This document shows, piece by piece, positions 55,601-64,000 of a stretch of 64,000 nt of DNA. Under the pieces are notes generated by a model, which saw nothing but the letters and a program-made list of their open reading frames with translations, did not search any database and was not told the origin of the DNA. Location of the stretch: positions 62,001 through 126,000 of the forward strand of contig NZ_JANSJE010000001.1 of assembly GCF_047462415.1 (NCBI RefSeq). The letters are read 5' to 3'. Position 1 is the first letter of the stretch. Each line of letters begins with the position of its first letter. The translations under genes were made by a program, and so were the position numbers. The stretch is from Thermostichus sp047462415. Its GTDB lineage: Bacteria > Cyanobacteriota > Cyanobacteriia > Thermostichales > Thermostichaceae.

Positions 55601-57690
55601 CGCAGATCCTCGTAGAGGCGGTATTCGGTTAGCTCCGTAAAAGTCCGCCAGACCTCTTGGGCAGCCGGCGACTGGGGATCCAGCAAGGGGTTTTGGGCAA
55701 TGGCGGCAAGGGTGAGGCCGGCAGCCTGCACCACCTCTGGGGCCACTTCTGCAAAGCCCAGCTCTTGCTTTTTAAGAAGGGCAGCGTAGAGCGAGGCCCG
55801 CAAGAGGGCCACGTGGACAAAGTCGTTGAAGTGGCCGGCCTGCAGGGAGGCATCCTGACGGTTGTCGGTAAAGGTAAGCAGCTTGTCCTGGGCTGCCCCC
55901 GTTTGAGCAGCATGGCGCAGCAGAGAAGTGGCCAGAATGGTGGTGGCGCTGGAGCGGCCTTCGCTAGAAAGGGAAGCCAGCTTGGCAAACTCCCGCTCCC
56001 GTCCACTGTAGTACTCGCCGCAAGCTAGGCAGAGAGAAAAGGGCTGGGGCTGCCACCACAGCTTCTGGGCTCCTGCCTGGGGCACCTCGGAAAAGGAGCC
56101 GTCCGGGCGGACCCAGACCGCTTGGGGGACGCGCCTTCTCCAATGGGGCTTGAGCCGGCCTTCAGGGGTGTACCAATCTTCCGGGATCTGTTCCTGCGAC
56201 CACTCCCCCTCCAGGGGATCCAGACTCAGGTAGCCAGCTTGCTGCTCTTCGCTTTCCTCCACCTCTTCCCCGAGGGGATAGGGCACAAAGCGATCCCCGG
56301 ACTTGAGGACATGGTAGTAGTCCTGCCCGCACTGGCGGCAGAACTTGACAGGGAAAAAGAGCTTGCCCTCACCGGCCTGCATCTGCCCCTCCAGGGAAAA
56401 TTGCCGCTTTTCCCGGCTCTCCAGAGTGGCGTAGAGGGTGCGGCCCTGGGAGATAAATTGGTGCAACTTGAAGGCCACCCCCCTGTTGCCGTCTTTGAGG
56501 TTGCTGGCGTGGGCGAGGAACTGGCGCAGAGACTCAGCGCAGAACTGGGGATCCCTGTCAACCTGCTTGGCCAGTTGGGCGGCGACCTCAGAAAGCTCCC
56601 TGGGCAGGCGGCGCCTGAAGCCGCCATCGGGCGTGGGCTCCAGGCCCAGTTCGTACTCCAGCCAGCGCGTCAGGGGGTGGCGGCGCAGGGTGGCCAGGTC
56701 GGCGGGAGGGGGAGAGTCGAGGGCGCTTTTTAGCTCCGCTGCACTAGGAGAGTCACCCTCACTAAAGGGATCCAGGGTTTCCTCGATAACGTGCTCCGCT
56801 CTGAAGGGATAGCCAAAGAAGCGGCTGGCAAAGTCGGCCACAATCTGGCGGCGCTCCTGGGCGGTGGCTTCTGGCCGGGAGATCATGGTGGCGCTGGTGC
56901 CGATGTGGACAAGGTTTTGGGCGGCGCAGCGCTCCTTGAGGCGTCGCACCAGCATGGCCACATCCGCCCCCTGTCGACCGCGGTAGGTGTGTAGCTCGTC
57001 AAAGACCAAAAAGCGCAGTCCACCAGGACTTAAGAAGCGCTGATCCTCAGGGCGAACCAACAGCAGCTCCGCCATCATGTAGTTGGTAAGCAGAATCTGG
57101 GGCGGCTTCCGCCGCAGCTCTTCCCGATCGCTTTCGGCAGTTTCCCCGGTGTATTTGGCAAAGCGCAGGGGGAAAGGGCGACCATAGCGGCGCTCGTAGC
57201 GTTCGCGCAGGTCTTGCAAGGACTGGTATTGGGAGTTCACCAGGGCATTCATGGGATAGACCACCAGGGCCGTCACCTGGTGCTCGGATCCCTTCTGGCG
57301 GATCCAGTTGTCGAGGATGGGCAGGAAGTAGCAGAGGCTCTTGCCGGAGCCGGTGCCACTGGTTACCACGAAACTTTCTCCGGCTAGGGCCTTGGTGATG
57401 GCCTCCTCCTGGTGGCGGTAGAGGCGAAAGGGCCTGCCATCCTCAAAGCGGAAGATGTGGGCTGTTTCTTGGGCAATCCGTCCGGCTGCAGCCAACTCGT
57501 TAACGGTTGAGCCGTCCTTGTAAGAGGGGCTGAGCTGGACAAGCGGCTCTGGCCAGAGGTGGATCCCTTCTTCTAGCGCTTGGTCTACAAAGGCTTGCGC
57601 CCGTGGGTCGGCAACCAGAAAAAACGAGCGGACAAAATCGCGATAGTCGGCCAGGACAGCGGCGTGGAGATCAAAGATCGTGGACATCAA
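52642..57690 (-). CDS. Large DEAD/DEAH helicase with DUF1998-like cysteine cluster and C-terminal nuclease-like domain
   Basis: 1682 residues. Residues 1-60 carry a lead FVRSFFLVADPRAQAF and LWPEPLVQLSPSYKDG typical of DruE/DrmA-type helicases. SF2 motifs: Walker A TSGTGSGKS (110-118), DELHTYRGRQGADV (231), GTSATM (264), LTFTDNRQDASLQAGH (605), SPTLELGVDIADLDLVHLRN (956) and QRSGRAGRQG (985). Zinc pairs: CRQC (451), CLAC (554), CFSC/CPVC near 1290. The MZB/DUF1998 mark CRAACYECLLSYANQREAL is at 1525. Residues 1585-1682 (ERRFLELLAEEG, PDPRCVVDFFYE, VCVFCDGAVHDE, GYRVIALRYDQD) look like a Vsr/DUF559 restriction-fold nuclease. It fits DISARM DrmA+DrmB fused, or Druantia DruE. Last gene of the minus-strand defence operon. 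Confidence 0.85.
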   Translation of the reverse strand: MMSTIFDLHAAVLADYRDFVRSFFLVADPRAQAFVDQALEEGIHLWPEPLVQLSPSYKDGSTVNELAAAGRIAQETAHIFRFEDGRPFRLYRHQEEAITKALAGESFVVTSGTGSGKSLCYFLPILDNWIRQKGSEHQVTALVVYPMNALVNSQYQSLQDLRERYERRYGRPFPLRFAKYTGETAESDREELRRKPPQILLTNYMMAELLLVRPEDQRFLSPGGLRFLVFDELHTYRGRQGADVAMLVRRLKERCAAQNLVHIGTSATMISRPEATAQERRQIVADFASRFFGYPFRAEHVIEETLDPFSEGDSPSAAELKSALDSPPPADLATLRRHPLTRWLEYELGLEPTPDGGFRRRLPRELSEVAAQLAKQVDRDPQFCAESLRQFLAHASNLKDGNRGVAFKLHQFISQGRTLYATLESREKRQFSLEGQMQAGEGKLFFPVKFCRQCGQDYYHVLKSGDRFVPYPLGEEVEESEEQQAGYLSLDPLEGEWSQEQIPEDWYTPEGRLKPHWRRRVPQAVWVRPDGSFSEVPQAGAQKLWWQPQPFSLCLACGEYYSGREREFAKLASLSSEGRSSATTILATSLLRHAAQTGAAQDKLLTFTDNRQDASLQAGHFNDFVHVALLRASLYAALLKKQELGFAEVAPEVVQAAGLTLAAIAQNPLLDPQSPAAQEVWRTFTELTEYRLYEDLRRGWRVTHPNLEQVGLLKIEYRGLKELCQSSALAPLNPWFVQASVEERERLLRALLDQFRRKLAIDVPVLRTEFQRNLRRRAEQHLNEFWGLEEYDELRTATCFVRQSRNGQDGTTFSLGPRSAIGRFLAKRLELTRETYDQLLGSLLSLLVSYDLLRRENGQEAYQLNAGCLRWCLGDGSPPPADPLYSRRAQQEGYASAPRPVNLFFQRLYRSGAAGLGSLEAREHTAQVVRAGEREWREKRFRGEDQARRLPYLVCSPTLELGVDIADLDLVHLRNVPPTPANYAQRSGRAGRQGQAGLILSYCGAFNSHDQYYFRRRAEMVAGRVRPPRLDLTNEALLRAHIHAVWLAQVRLPLGNSMERVLDLDREGLPLREEVAAQIQLGEAARQEVMERVEALLAADREVLDQSGWFSRRWLQQVIEEAPQAFDRAFDRWRELYRAATQQLEAANRQLQTTREKKDQQEAERRQQEALRQRNLLLQIDTQREESDFYPYRYLASEGFLPGYNFPALPVRAWVPRGGEGEFIARPRFLAIREFAPHNFLYHEGCQWEAVAFQAPPGGLEERKSSHKLCFSCGAFADPYLDRCPVCGTPFDGQNSLLTQLLEMPNVRMRRRDRITADEEERRRQGYELQTFFQFASESSGYRVQEADVLSGQTPLLQLRYAPAATLLRINHGWRGSGGRGFSVNFENGEVPSRAQLERSRAGLSNRASLQSIRLAVRSTHNLLLVRLAQPGLGDPQPLETSLRYALKRGIEEAFELEETELAAESIGQGSHRALLFYETAEGGAGVLQRLVEEPEAMAEVARAALEICHFQLSEAGIQDLRPECRAACYECLLSYANQREALQLDRHQIRDLLGELAHSRTELRPLGRSRQEQLEWLRQLIDPRSHLERRFLELLAEEGYRLPDDAQKAIPDPRCVVDFFYEPNVCVFCDGAVHDEPDQAAQDRQVRSQLLGQGYRVIALRYDQDLQEQLARYPEVFGKGN

Positions 57691-57753
57691 AGCTACTCCA
57701 CAGGGCCCTCCTAGCCAACCTAAACCCAGTCTGGAAGTGCAGCAAGTATTTTC

Positions 57754-57780
57754 CTCACCTCCACTCCCTCTGGGGGAGAG
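57754..57780. repeat. Degenerate fragment of the palindromic repeat
   Basis: CTCACCTCCACTCCCTCTGGGGGAGAG lies upstream of the helicase gene, in the 154-base gap to the antitoxin remnant. It keeps the CTCACC end and the CTCCC/GGGAG core of the repeat in the reverse orientation seen at 59802. It may mark an old insertion in the operon. Confidence 0.4.
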
Positions 57781-57844
57781 ACTTCTGCTGGAGTCAAGTC
57801 GCCATCAAGATGAGAGCTTGATCCAGAGCGCAATCTAGAGATAG

Positions 57845-58045
57845 TCATTGGCACACAAGTGTTGCTCGTGCAAATCTCCCTCCCATTTCAACTTGCTTGC
57901 CGCGTAAGTTGCGGATCCCAGCCTGCTTGTGGAGTTGAGCTAGGGTGCGCAGCGCTTTGTGAATCACCTCGCGCTTGGTCTTGAGGCCGGTTACCTGGCG
58001 GGCCCACTCGATGAGTTCATCGTCCAGAGCGACTTGGTGCGTATG
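57845..58045 (-). pseudogene. VapB-type antitoxin remnant
   Basis: The frame contains VALDDELIEWARQVTGLKTKREVIHKAL followed by IRNLRGKQVEMGG, a clear VapB (DUF2191) antitoxin core: ribbon-helix-helix start, then the KTKREVVxxAL helix and LRGKxxxxG. The expected MRTTVALDD start is gone: the DNA reads ATACGCACC one base out of frame, so start codon and frame are both lost, and the C-terminal toxin-binding end is replaced. No VapC PIN-domain toxin gene is near. The open frame reaches back to 58234 through non-homologous residues. A decayed toxin-antitoxin cassette within the defence operon. Confidence 0.7.
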
Positions 58046-58097
58046 GGGATCCGCTTGTGTATAAGAACGCAGTCTTATGCGGATCCTATGCCTAGAT

Positions 58098-59762
<1,665 letters not shown>

Positions 59763-59801
59763 GTTGAAAAGTCCTTGCTTAAACTGAACGCCCCAGGGGT
59801 T

Positions 59802-59845
59802 GCCCTCACCCCTGGCCCCTCTCCCCTTGTGGGAGAGGGGGGAGA
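59802..59845. repeat. 44-bp repeat copy that shifts the methyltransferase frame
   Basis: CCCTCACCCCTGGCCCCTCT and CCCCTTGTGGGAGAGGGG lie exactly between the codons for VLVNEN and NPWGVQF, which are adjacent in intact relatives as I recall them. 44 is not a multiple of three, so the reading frame is lost. Orientation is opposite to the four copies around the DUF559 domain. This is the lesion that makes two open frames of one gene. Confidence 0.85.
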
Positions 59846-60535
59846 GTTTTCATTCACTAGCACCGGCACGCGCTGGTAGATAGCCTTTGTCAGCTCGGCA
59901 TCCTGACGGGTGCGGAAGACGGGCAGAGTGCGGGTGTTGGGATTGATACGGGCAATGTCGTCGGCGGTTAGGGTGAATACACGGCGTGGGTCGCGCAGGT
60001 GTTCGGTGCGAGTTGTAAAGAAGCTGAAGGTAGGGGTGCTCTCTGACGTGCTTCTCCTGCGGATGGTGAGCAGGCAGAACTTGTAACTGCGATGCACGCC
60101 AGAGAAGATAGCTTCGCGGTTTTCAAAATCAAACAGGCTGACCAGTTGCCCCTTTTCCACCAGGTCGGCGAAGAAGAATTGGTTGGTGGCGTCGGTGGCG
60201 ATGCCAGTTGGCACGATGATGCCGGCCCGCCCGCGAGGGTTGAGCAGGGCGCGGACGCGCTCGGCAAACACAGAGTAGGTGTTGATGCGCCCACGACCGG
60301 TATGGGGATATAGCCCACTGCCACGCAGGAAGCGGCTGGTGCTTTCGGCGGCGTGCAAGGCGCGCTGATAGTCTTGCCAGAGGGTGGGGTTGGTGTCGGC
60401 GAGTGCTGCGATGAGCCGCCTGCGAGCGTCAGCGTTGGGTGCCTCAGCTATCACAGTGTCGCGGCTAGCGAAGAATTCCTGCTCCTCTAGCTGGATCATT
60501 TCCCAGGGTGGGTTGCCGAGGATAACATCGAAGCC

Positions 60536-60577
60536 GCCCTCACCTCCCCAGCCCCCTTCTCCGGGCGAGGGGGGAAG
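60536..60577. repeat. 42-bp in-frame repeat copy before the NPPW motif
   Basis: GCCCTCACCTCCCCAGCCCC, then CTTCTCCGGGCGAGGGGGG: the same tail-palindrome structure in the orientation of the 59802 copy. It adds 14 codons (LPPSPGEGGWGGEG) between EFPEVFH and GFDVILGNPPW, close to the active site. Confidence 0.8.
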
Positions 60578-62793
60578 GTGAAACACCTCCGGGAACTCCA
60601 GTGGCCAGTGGAAGAAGCGCTGTTCGCAAGCCAGAGCTACGGCGGTGGCCAGAGCGCGGGAGTTGGCTCGATTTTCCAGCCGCTCGCTGACCGCTTTCGT
60701 GGTAATGGCCGCCGAGAAGTCCGAGGTCAAGCGCTGGAAAAAGGCCGCCGTCCAAAGGTTGCAGGCTTCTGTCAGTTTCTGGTGTTCTGGGTTTTGACAG
60801 TAGCGGGTGTAGAGCTCCTGCTTGCGGCGTACATTGGCTGGCGAGTCGTCCTGGATAGCTTCGAGCTGCTGCCGCTCCTGGCTGAGCTGGGCCACCACCT
60901 GGTCGGCCTCAAGCGGCAGAGAAAGCTGGCCTGTTTCCAAATCCCTGCGCTCGGCGCGATTTCGCCCCTTCAGAGAGCGGGCAGCCTCCCTGGAGTCGGC
61001 ACTTACCGGCTCGAAAGCAGCATCAGGAAGGCCCTTTTCCAGAACCTTTAGATCCAGCACCCCCACCAGCGAGTCGCCACACTTGATGCGGTGATCGAGG
61101 AAGGTAAGCGGTTTGCCGGCGCAATGGGCCTCCAGCCAGAGGGCCACGCGGCAGAGTTCCACCGCCAAGGGGTTTTTGTCCACGCCGTAGAGGCAGTGGG
61201 CCACCACGTCGCGGATGGCCTCGCGCACAGTCTCGGGGGCGGGCTCCTCTTCGCCGGTGCGAACCTTGGCCAGCTCCTTGCCCAGATGTCGGGCAGCCGC
61301 CAAGAGAAAATGCCCAGAGCCACAGGCGGGATCCAGAACCCGCAGCGATAGGATGGCCCGTTCCTTTTCCTCACGGCCGGCTGCAGACTTCAGCCGCTCC
61401 TGCAGCACTGGCTCCAGGGCCGAGCGGACAAGTTCTGCCACCAGCTCCGGCGGGGTGTAGTAGGAGCCGGTACTTTTGCGCTCGGAGCCGTAGCCTAAGT
61501 CAAAGCAGGGCACACTGCCTGAGGTGTCAATCTGGGGCCGGTAGTCGAGCAGGCTTTCGTAGACGGATCCCAGCTCCTCTACGTCCAAAGCGGCGTAGTT
61601 GACCCGGCGCGGCGGCGAGGTCGCGTTCTCTTGGTAGTAGGCCAGGTGCCAGAAGGCCTGCAGCAGATCCCGGTTGCTCAGGCTGCACCCATCCAGCTCC
61701 AAAGGGGCAAACAACTCGCCGTTGAGAGGTGCAGCCCCTAGATGCTCTGCCAGCTCCTCCTGGGAAAGCACTCGCCAGAGCACCCGCAGGCTGCACCAGA
61801 GATCCTCATGCTCCGTAAAAGCGCTGCGCCGCTCCAAAAGTCGCCGCAGCCGACTCACGCCGTAGTGATCCCGGTAGAGGGGGCTGGCGCTAATTAGCCC
61901 CCGCTCCTCCGAGACTAAGAGAAACAAAAAGCGGTAGACCAGCCGCAGCAGTTGCCGGTAGAACTCCTCCGGGGTAAGGCAGTTCGATCCTGGAGAACGC
62001 AGGTGGGAGTTTTTGGGATGGGCAAGAAAACCCTTGGCCAGGCCCTTGAGGCACTCTTCCACCCCATCCCGCAGCCGCTCGCGGACTCGCCCCCCCTGTT
62101 CCAGAGCCTGCTGGTAGTACTTCTCCAGCCAACACTCCCGCGCCTGCTCTGCCTTTTGGGGCAAACGGCTGCGGTGCAGCAGGCGAAACAGGATGGCAAA
62201 GTCGTTAAAGCGCTGCTCCTCTAGGATCTGCTGCAGGTCAAACTCCACATAGGCCTGCCGGCGCACAAAGGTGCTGTCCCGCAATAGACGGAGGGTCAGC
62301 CCGTTGGTGACGATGCCCCAGAGGTGCTCGCTGCGGTTGAGATACTCCTGCAGCAGTGAGTGAGGGGCTAGACGCGGCCTGCCGGTGGAAGTCAGCCGCC
62401 CCAGCTCCTGGCGTACCCCCACAATGTGTACCGGCGGAGCATCCTCTGCTTCGCCGGCGCGGTGCGAAATGGCAAAGGTAGCACCGTCCAGCTCATAGGC
62501 CCGTGGGTTGTAGCGCAGCTCGTAGCCCAGAAAGCTAAGAAAGGGAATAACCCAGGCATCGCGGGTAACCGACGTGGCCGGATCCCCTTCCGGCAGACGG
62601 GCCAGCCGGCGGCGGAAAACTTCCCACTGGGTGCGGGCCTCGGCAAAGACGCTGGCAATTTCTTCCGTCAGGCTGCGCTTGTCTTCTAGCCCAAAGTCTT
62701 TCGGCTTCTGGCCTGACAGCTCGCCAGCCAAAAGCTGCTCCAGAATGTCCGGCCCCAAGAGGCCCCCTTCAAGGCGTACAGCAGGAAATTGGC

Positions 62794-64000
62794 TCATCTG
62801 GACAGCAGAGGTTGTAGGACAAGAATTCCCAGCAGATCGGGGGGAAACTGCGGCTTAACCTCCAGCCCGCGCACGCGCTGGGAGATGGCCTGTCGGATGC
62901 GCTTGTGGGCCTCAGCCAGCTCGCCAGCTCGCTGGAAAATGGCCTCCCGGATCCCTTGCTGAAGGGGGTGTCCTAGACCCCAGTTTTCTGCAGTCGGCGG
63001 CCAGGGGCTGAGGCTGTCTAGCACCTGCTGCACCAACTCCTGCTTTTCTACAAGCGGCAGGTTGGCATCTGGCTTGGCTGCGGCCAAAAGCTGGAGCGCT
63101 GCCCTACTTTCCAGCCAGCGGGCTTCGCCTCTTTCTAGGCCAACCCCTCCCAGCACCAGCACCTCCTCCGCTAGCAGAGGCTGAGCCAGCGGCTGCTCCA
63201 CTAGGTAGCGCACCCGCAGCAACAAGAGGGTGGTGAGCGCAGCCACAGCCCGTGTCCGAATGACCCCGCAGCGGGAGACGACGGCCTCTTCAGGCTTATC
63301 TAAGGCCTTCTCTAACAAAAAGTGGGCCAGGGCAGCGATGAGGCGGTGGTTGCGGCCAACGTATTCCGCTCCTTCCGGCGTGGGGGAGATGAAGCTAATC
63401 CGCCACTGTCCACCCTTGGGCTGGGGCAGGACTGAACGAATGGCCTCCGGCAGGGTTGCCGTGCCCTCCTGGCTGAGGTTGACCCGGAAGACTCCAGACT
63501 GCCGGTCAGGGATCACAGCCAGGCCTAGGCGCTGGGCAGCAGTTAGAAAAAATTGCTGCACGGCCTGCGGATCCCCCAGCACAGCGTCTGTGGCCTCCAG
63601 TTCCCGCTGCACTTCTTCCGGCTTGAGGGATCGCTGGGCAAAACGGGTGCGGTTGCGCCGCTCCTGCTCAGCAGAGCGATCCCACTGGGCGTGAAACTGG
63701 CTCACCTCTGCCATCCCCAGATCCAGCGCCAACTGGCGCTCCCCTGAGCCGGATCCCTGGCGCAGAAAAAGGGCCTCCAGCACCGCCTGGGTAACGCTTT
63801 CACTCGCTTCGGGCACAGGCACGTGGGTGCCAAGGGTGCGGCGGATTTCCCGCGCCTTGTCCAGCAGCACCTGCAGCACCGCACCGTCCACAGGGTTATC
63901 CCGCCCGAAAAAGCGGACGACCTTGACCCGTTCGGCCCGTTGGCCATAGCGATCCACCCGCCCCTCCCGCTGTTCCAGCCGGTTGGGGTTCCAGGGCAGG
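62794..64000 (-). CDS. SNF2/SF2 helicase C-terminal part, DrmD-like (5' end beyond the window)
   Basis: The frame is open to base 64000 on the minus strand, so the N-terminal motor motifs are outside. The first visible residues are helicase motif VI, LPWNPNRLEQREGRVDRYGQ, followed by VKVVRFFGRDNPVDGAVLQVLLDKAREI, as in SNF2-like helicases of DISARM (DrmD) and related defence loci. The following 330 residues form a helical C-terminal domain without known motifs. Stop overlaps the methyltransferase start by 4 bases, so these two are translationally coupled. First visible gene of the defence operon. Confidence 0.82.
   Translation of the reverse strand, partial: LPWNPNRLEQREGRVDRYGQRAERVKVVRFFGRDNPVDGAVLQVLLDKAREIRRTLGTHVPVPEASESVTQAVLEALFLRQGSGSGERQLALDLGMAEVSQFHAQWDRSAEQERRNRTRFAQRSLKPEEVQRELEATDAVLGDPQAVQQFFLTAAQRLGLAVIPDRQSGVFRVNLSQEGTATLPEAIRSVLPQPKGGQWRISFISPTPEGAEYVGRNHRLIAALAHFLLEKALDKPEEAVVSRCGVIRTRAVAALTTLLLLRVRYLVEQPLAQPLLAEEVLVLGGVGLERGEARWLESRAALQLLAAAKPDANLPLVEKQELVQQVLDSLSPWPPTAENWGLGHPLQQGIREAIFQRAGELAEAHKRIRQAISQRVRGLEVKPQFPPDLLGILVLQPLLSR

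Noticed and set aside
57700..57844. VapC toxin gene beside the VapB remnant
   Set aside because: The gap is too short and has no PIN-domain frame on either strand.

Overview
The window is a GC-rich stretch of a cyanobacterial chromosome. Evidence for a cyanobacterium is the carotenoid pair crtP/crtB, the plastid-type genes ycf46 and ycf35, a CPP1-like J-domain protein, a cyanobacterial dcd with its BtuR-like neighbour, and the lysA-cdaA-uppS cluster. GGATCC/GGGATCCC palindromes occur several times per kb in coding and non-coding DNA, a HIP1-like habit. From memory this fits the hot-spring Synechococcus JA (Thermostichus-like) lineage; that identification is an inference, not something computed.

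Layout. 1-12.4 kb: end of an isocitrate dehydrogenase gene, a 2-hydroxyacid dehydrogenase, a phosphodiester glycosidase-like exported protein, a nearly 1-kb gene-poor AT-rich stretch with nested hairpins, then a BtuR-like protein, dcd, queA, an HAD-like protein, fabF/acpP, rpsF, ssb, an M14 peptidase and a UspA protein. 12.4-17.3 kb: a minus-strand gliding-type ABC operon (ATPase, permease, GldG-like, DUF4340). 17.5-25.6 kb: purM, rlpA, a five-PAS histidine kinase with its response regulator, prs, and the ruin of an ABC ATPase gene. 25.6-35.4 kb: a 1442-residue membrane protein, rodA, acs, a cysteine desulfurase and a CPP1-like protein. 35.6-45.1 kb: lysA-cdaA-uppS (wall precursors and c-di-AMP), tRNA-Tyr, tRNA-Thr, miaB, a BlaI/M56 pair, argB and an ABC exporter. 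45.2-52.6 kb: an RHH/zinc-ribbon protein, ycf46-ycf35, pgk, crtP-crtB and an ABC-2 permease.

The accessory part is 52.6-64.0 kb, all on the minus strand: a SNF2-type helicase (cut by the window end), an Eco57I/PglX-type adenine methyltransferase, a VapB antitoxin remnant, and a 1682-residue DEAD/DEAH helicase with a DUF1998-type cysteine cluster and a nuclease-like C-terminus. This is a DISARM class 1-like or Druantia-like anti-phage locus, but its architecture matches neither textbook operon exactly: the last protein looks like DrmA plus DrmB (or DruE) plus a nuclease in one chain.

The methyltransferase gene has been invaded by at least seven copies of a roughly 42-60 bp GC-rich palindromic repeat that also occurs between genes elsewhere in the window. 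Most insertions are in frame and encode Pro/Gly-rich linkers. Two clusters flank a complete DUF559 (Vsr-fold) nuclease domain that sits inside the methyltransferase, and one 44-bp copy shifts the frame and splits the gene in two. This repeat-nuclease-repeat module looks like a mobile unit and is the most interesting signal here.
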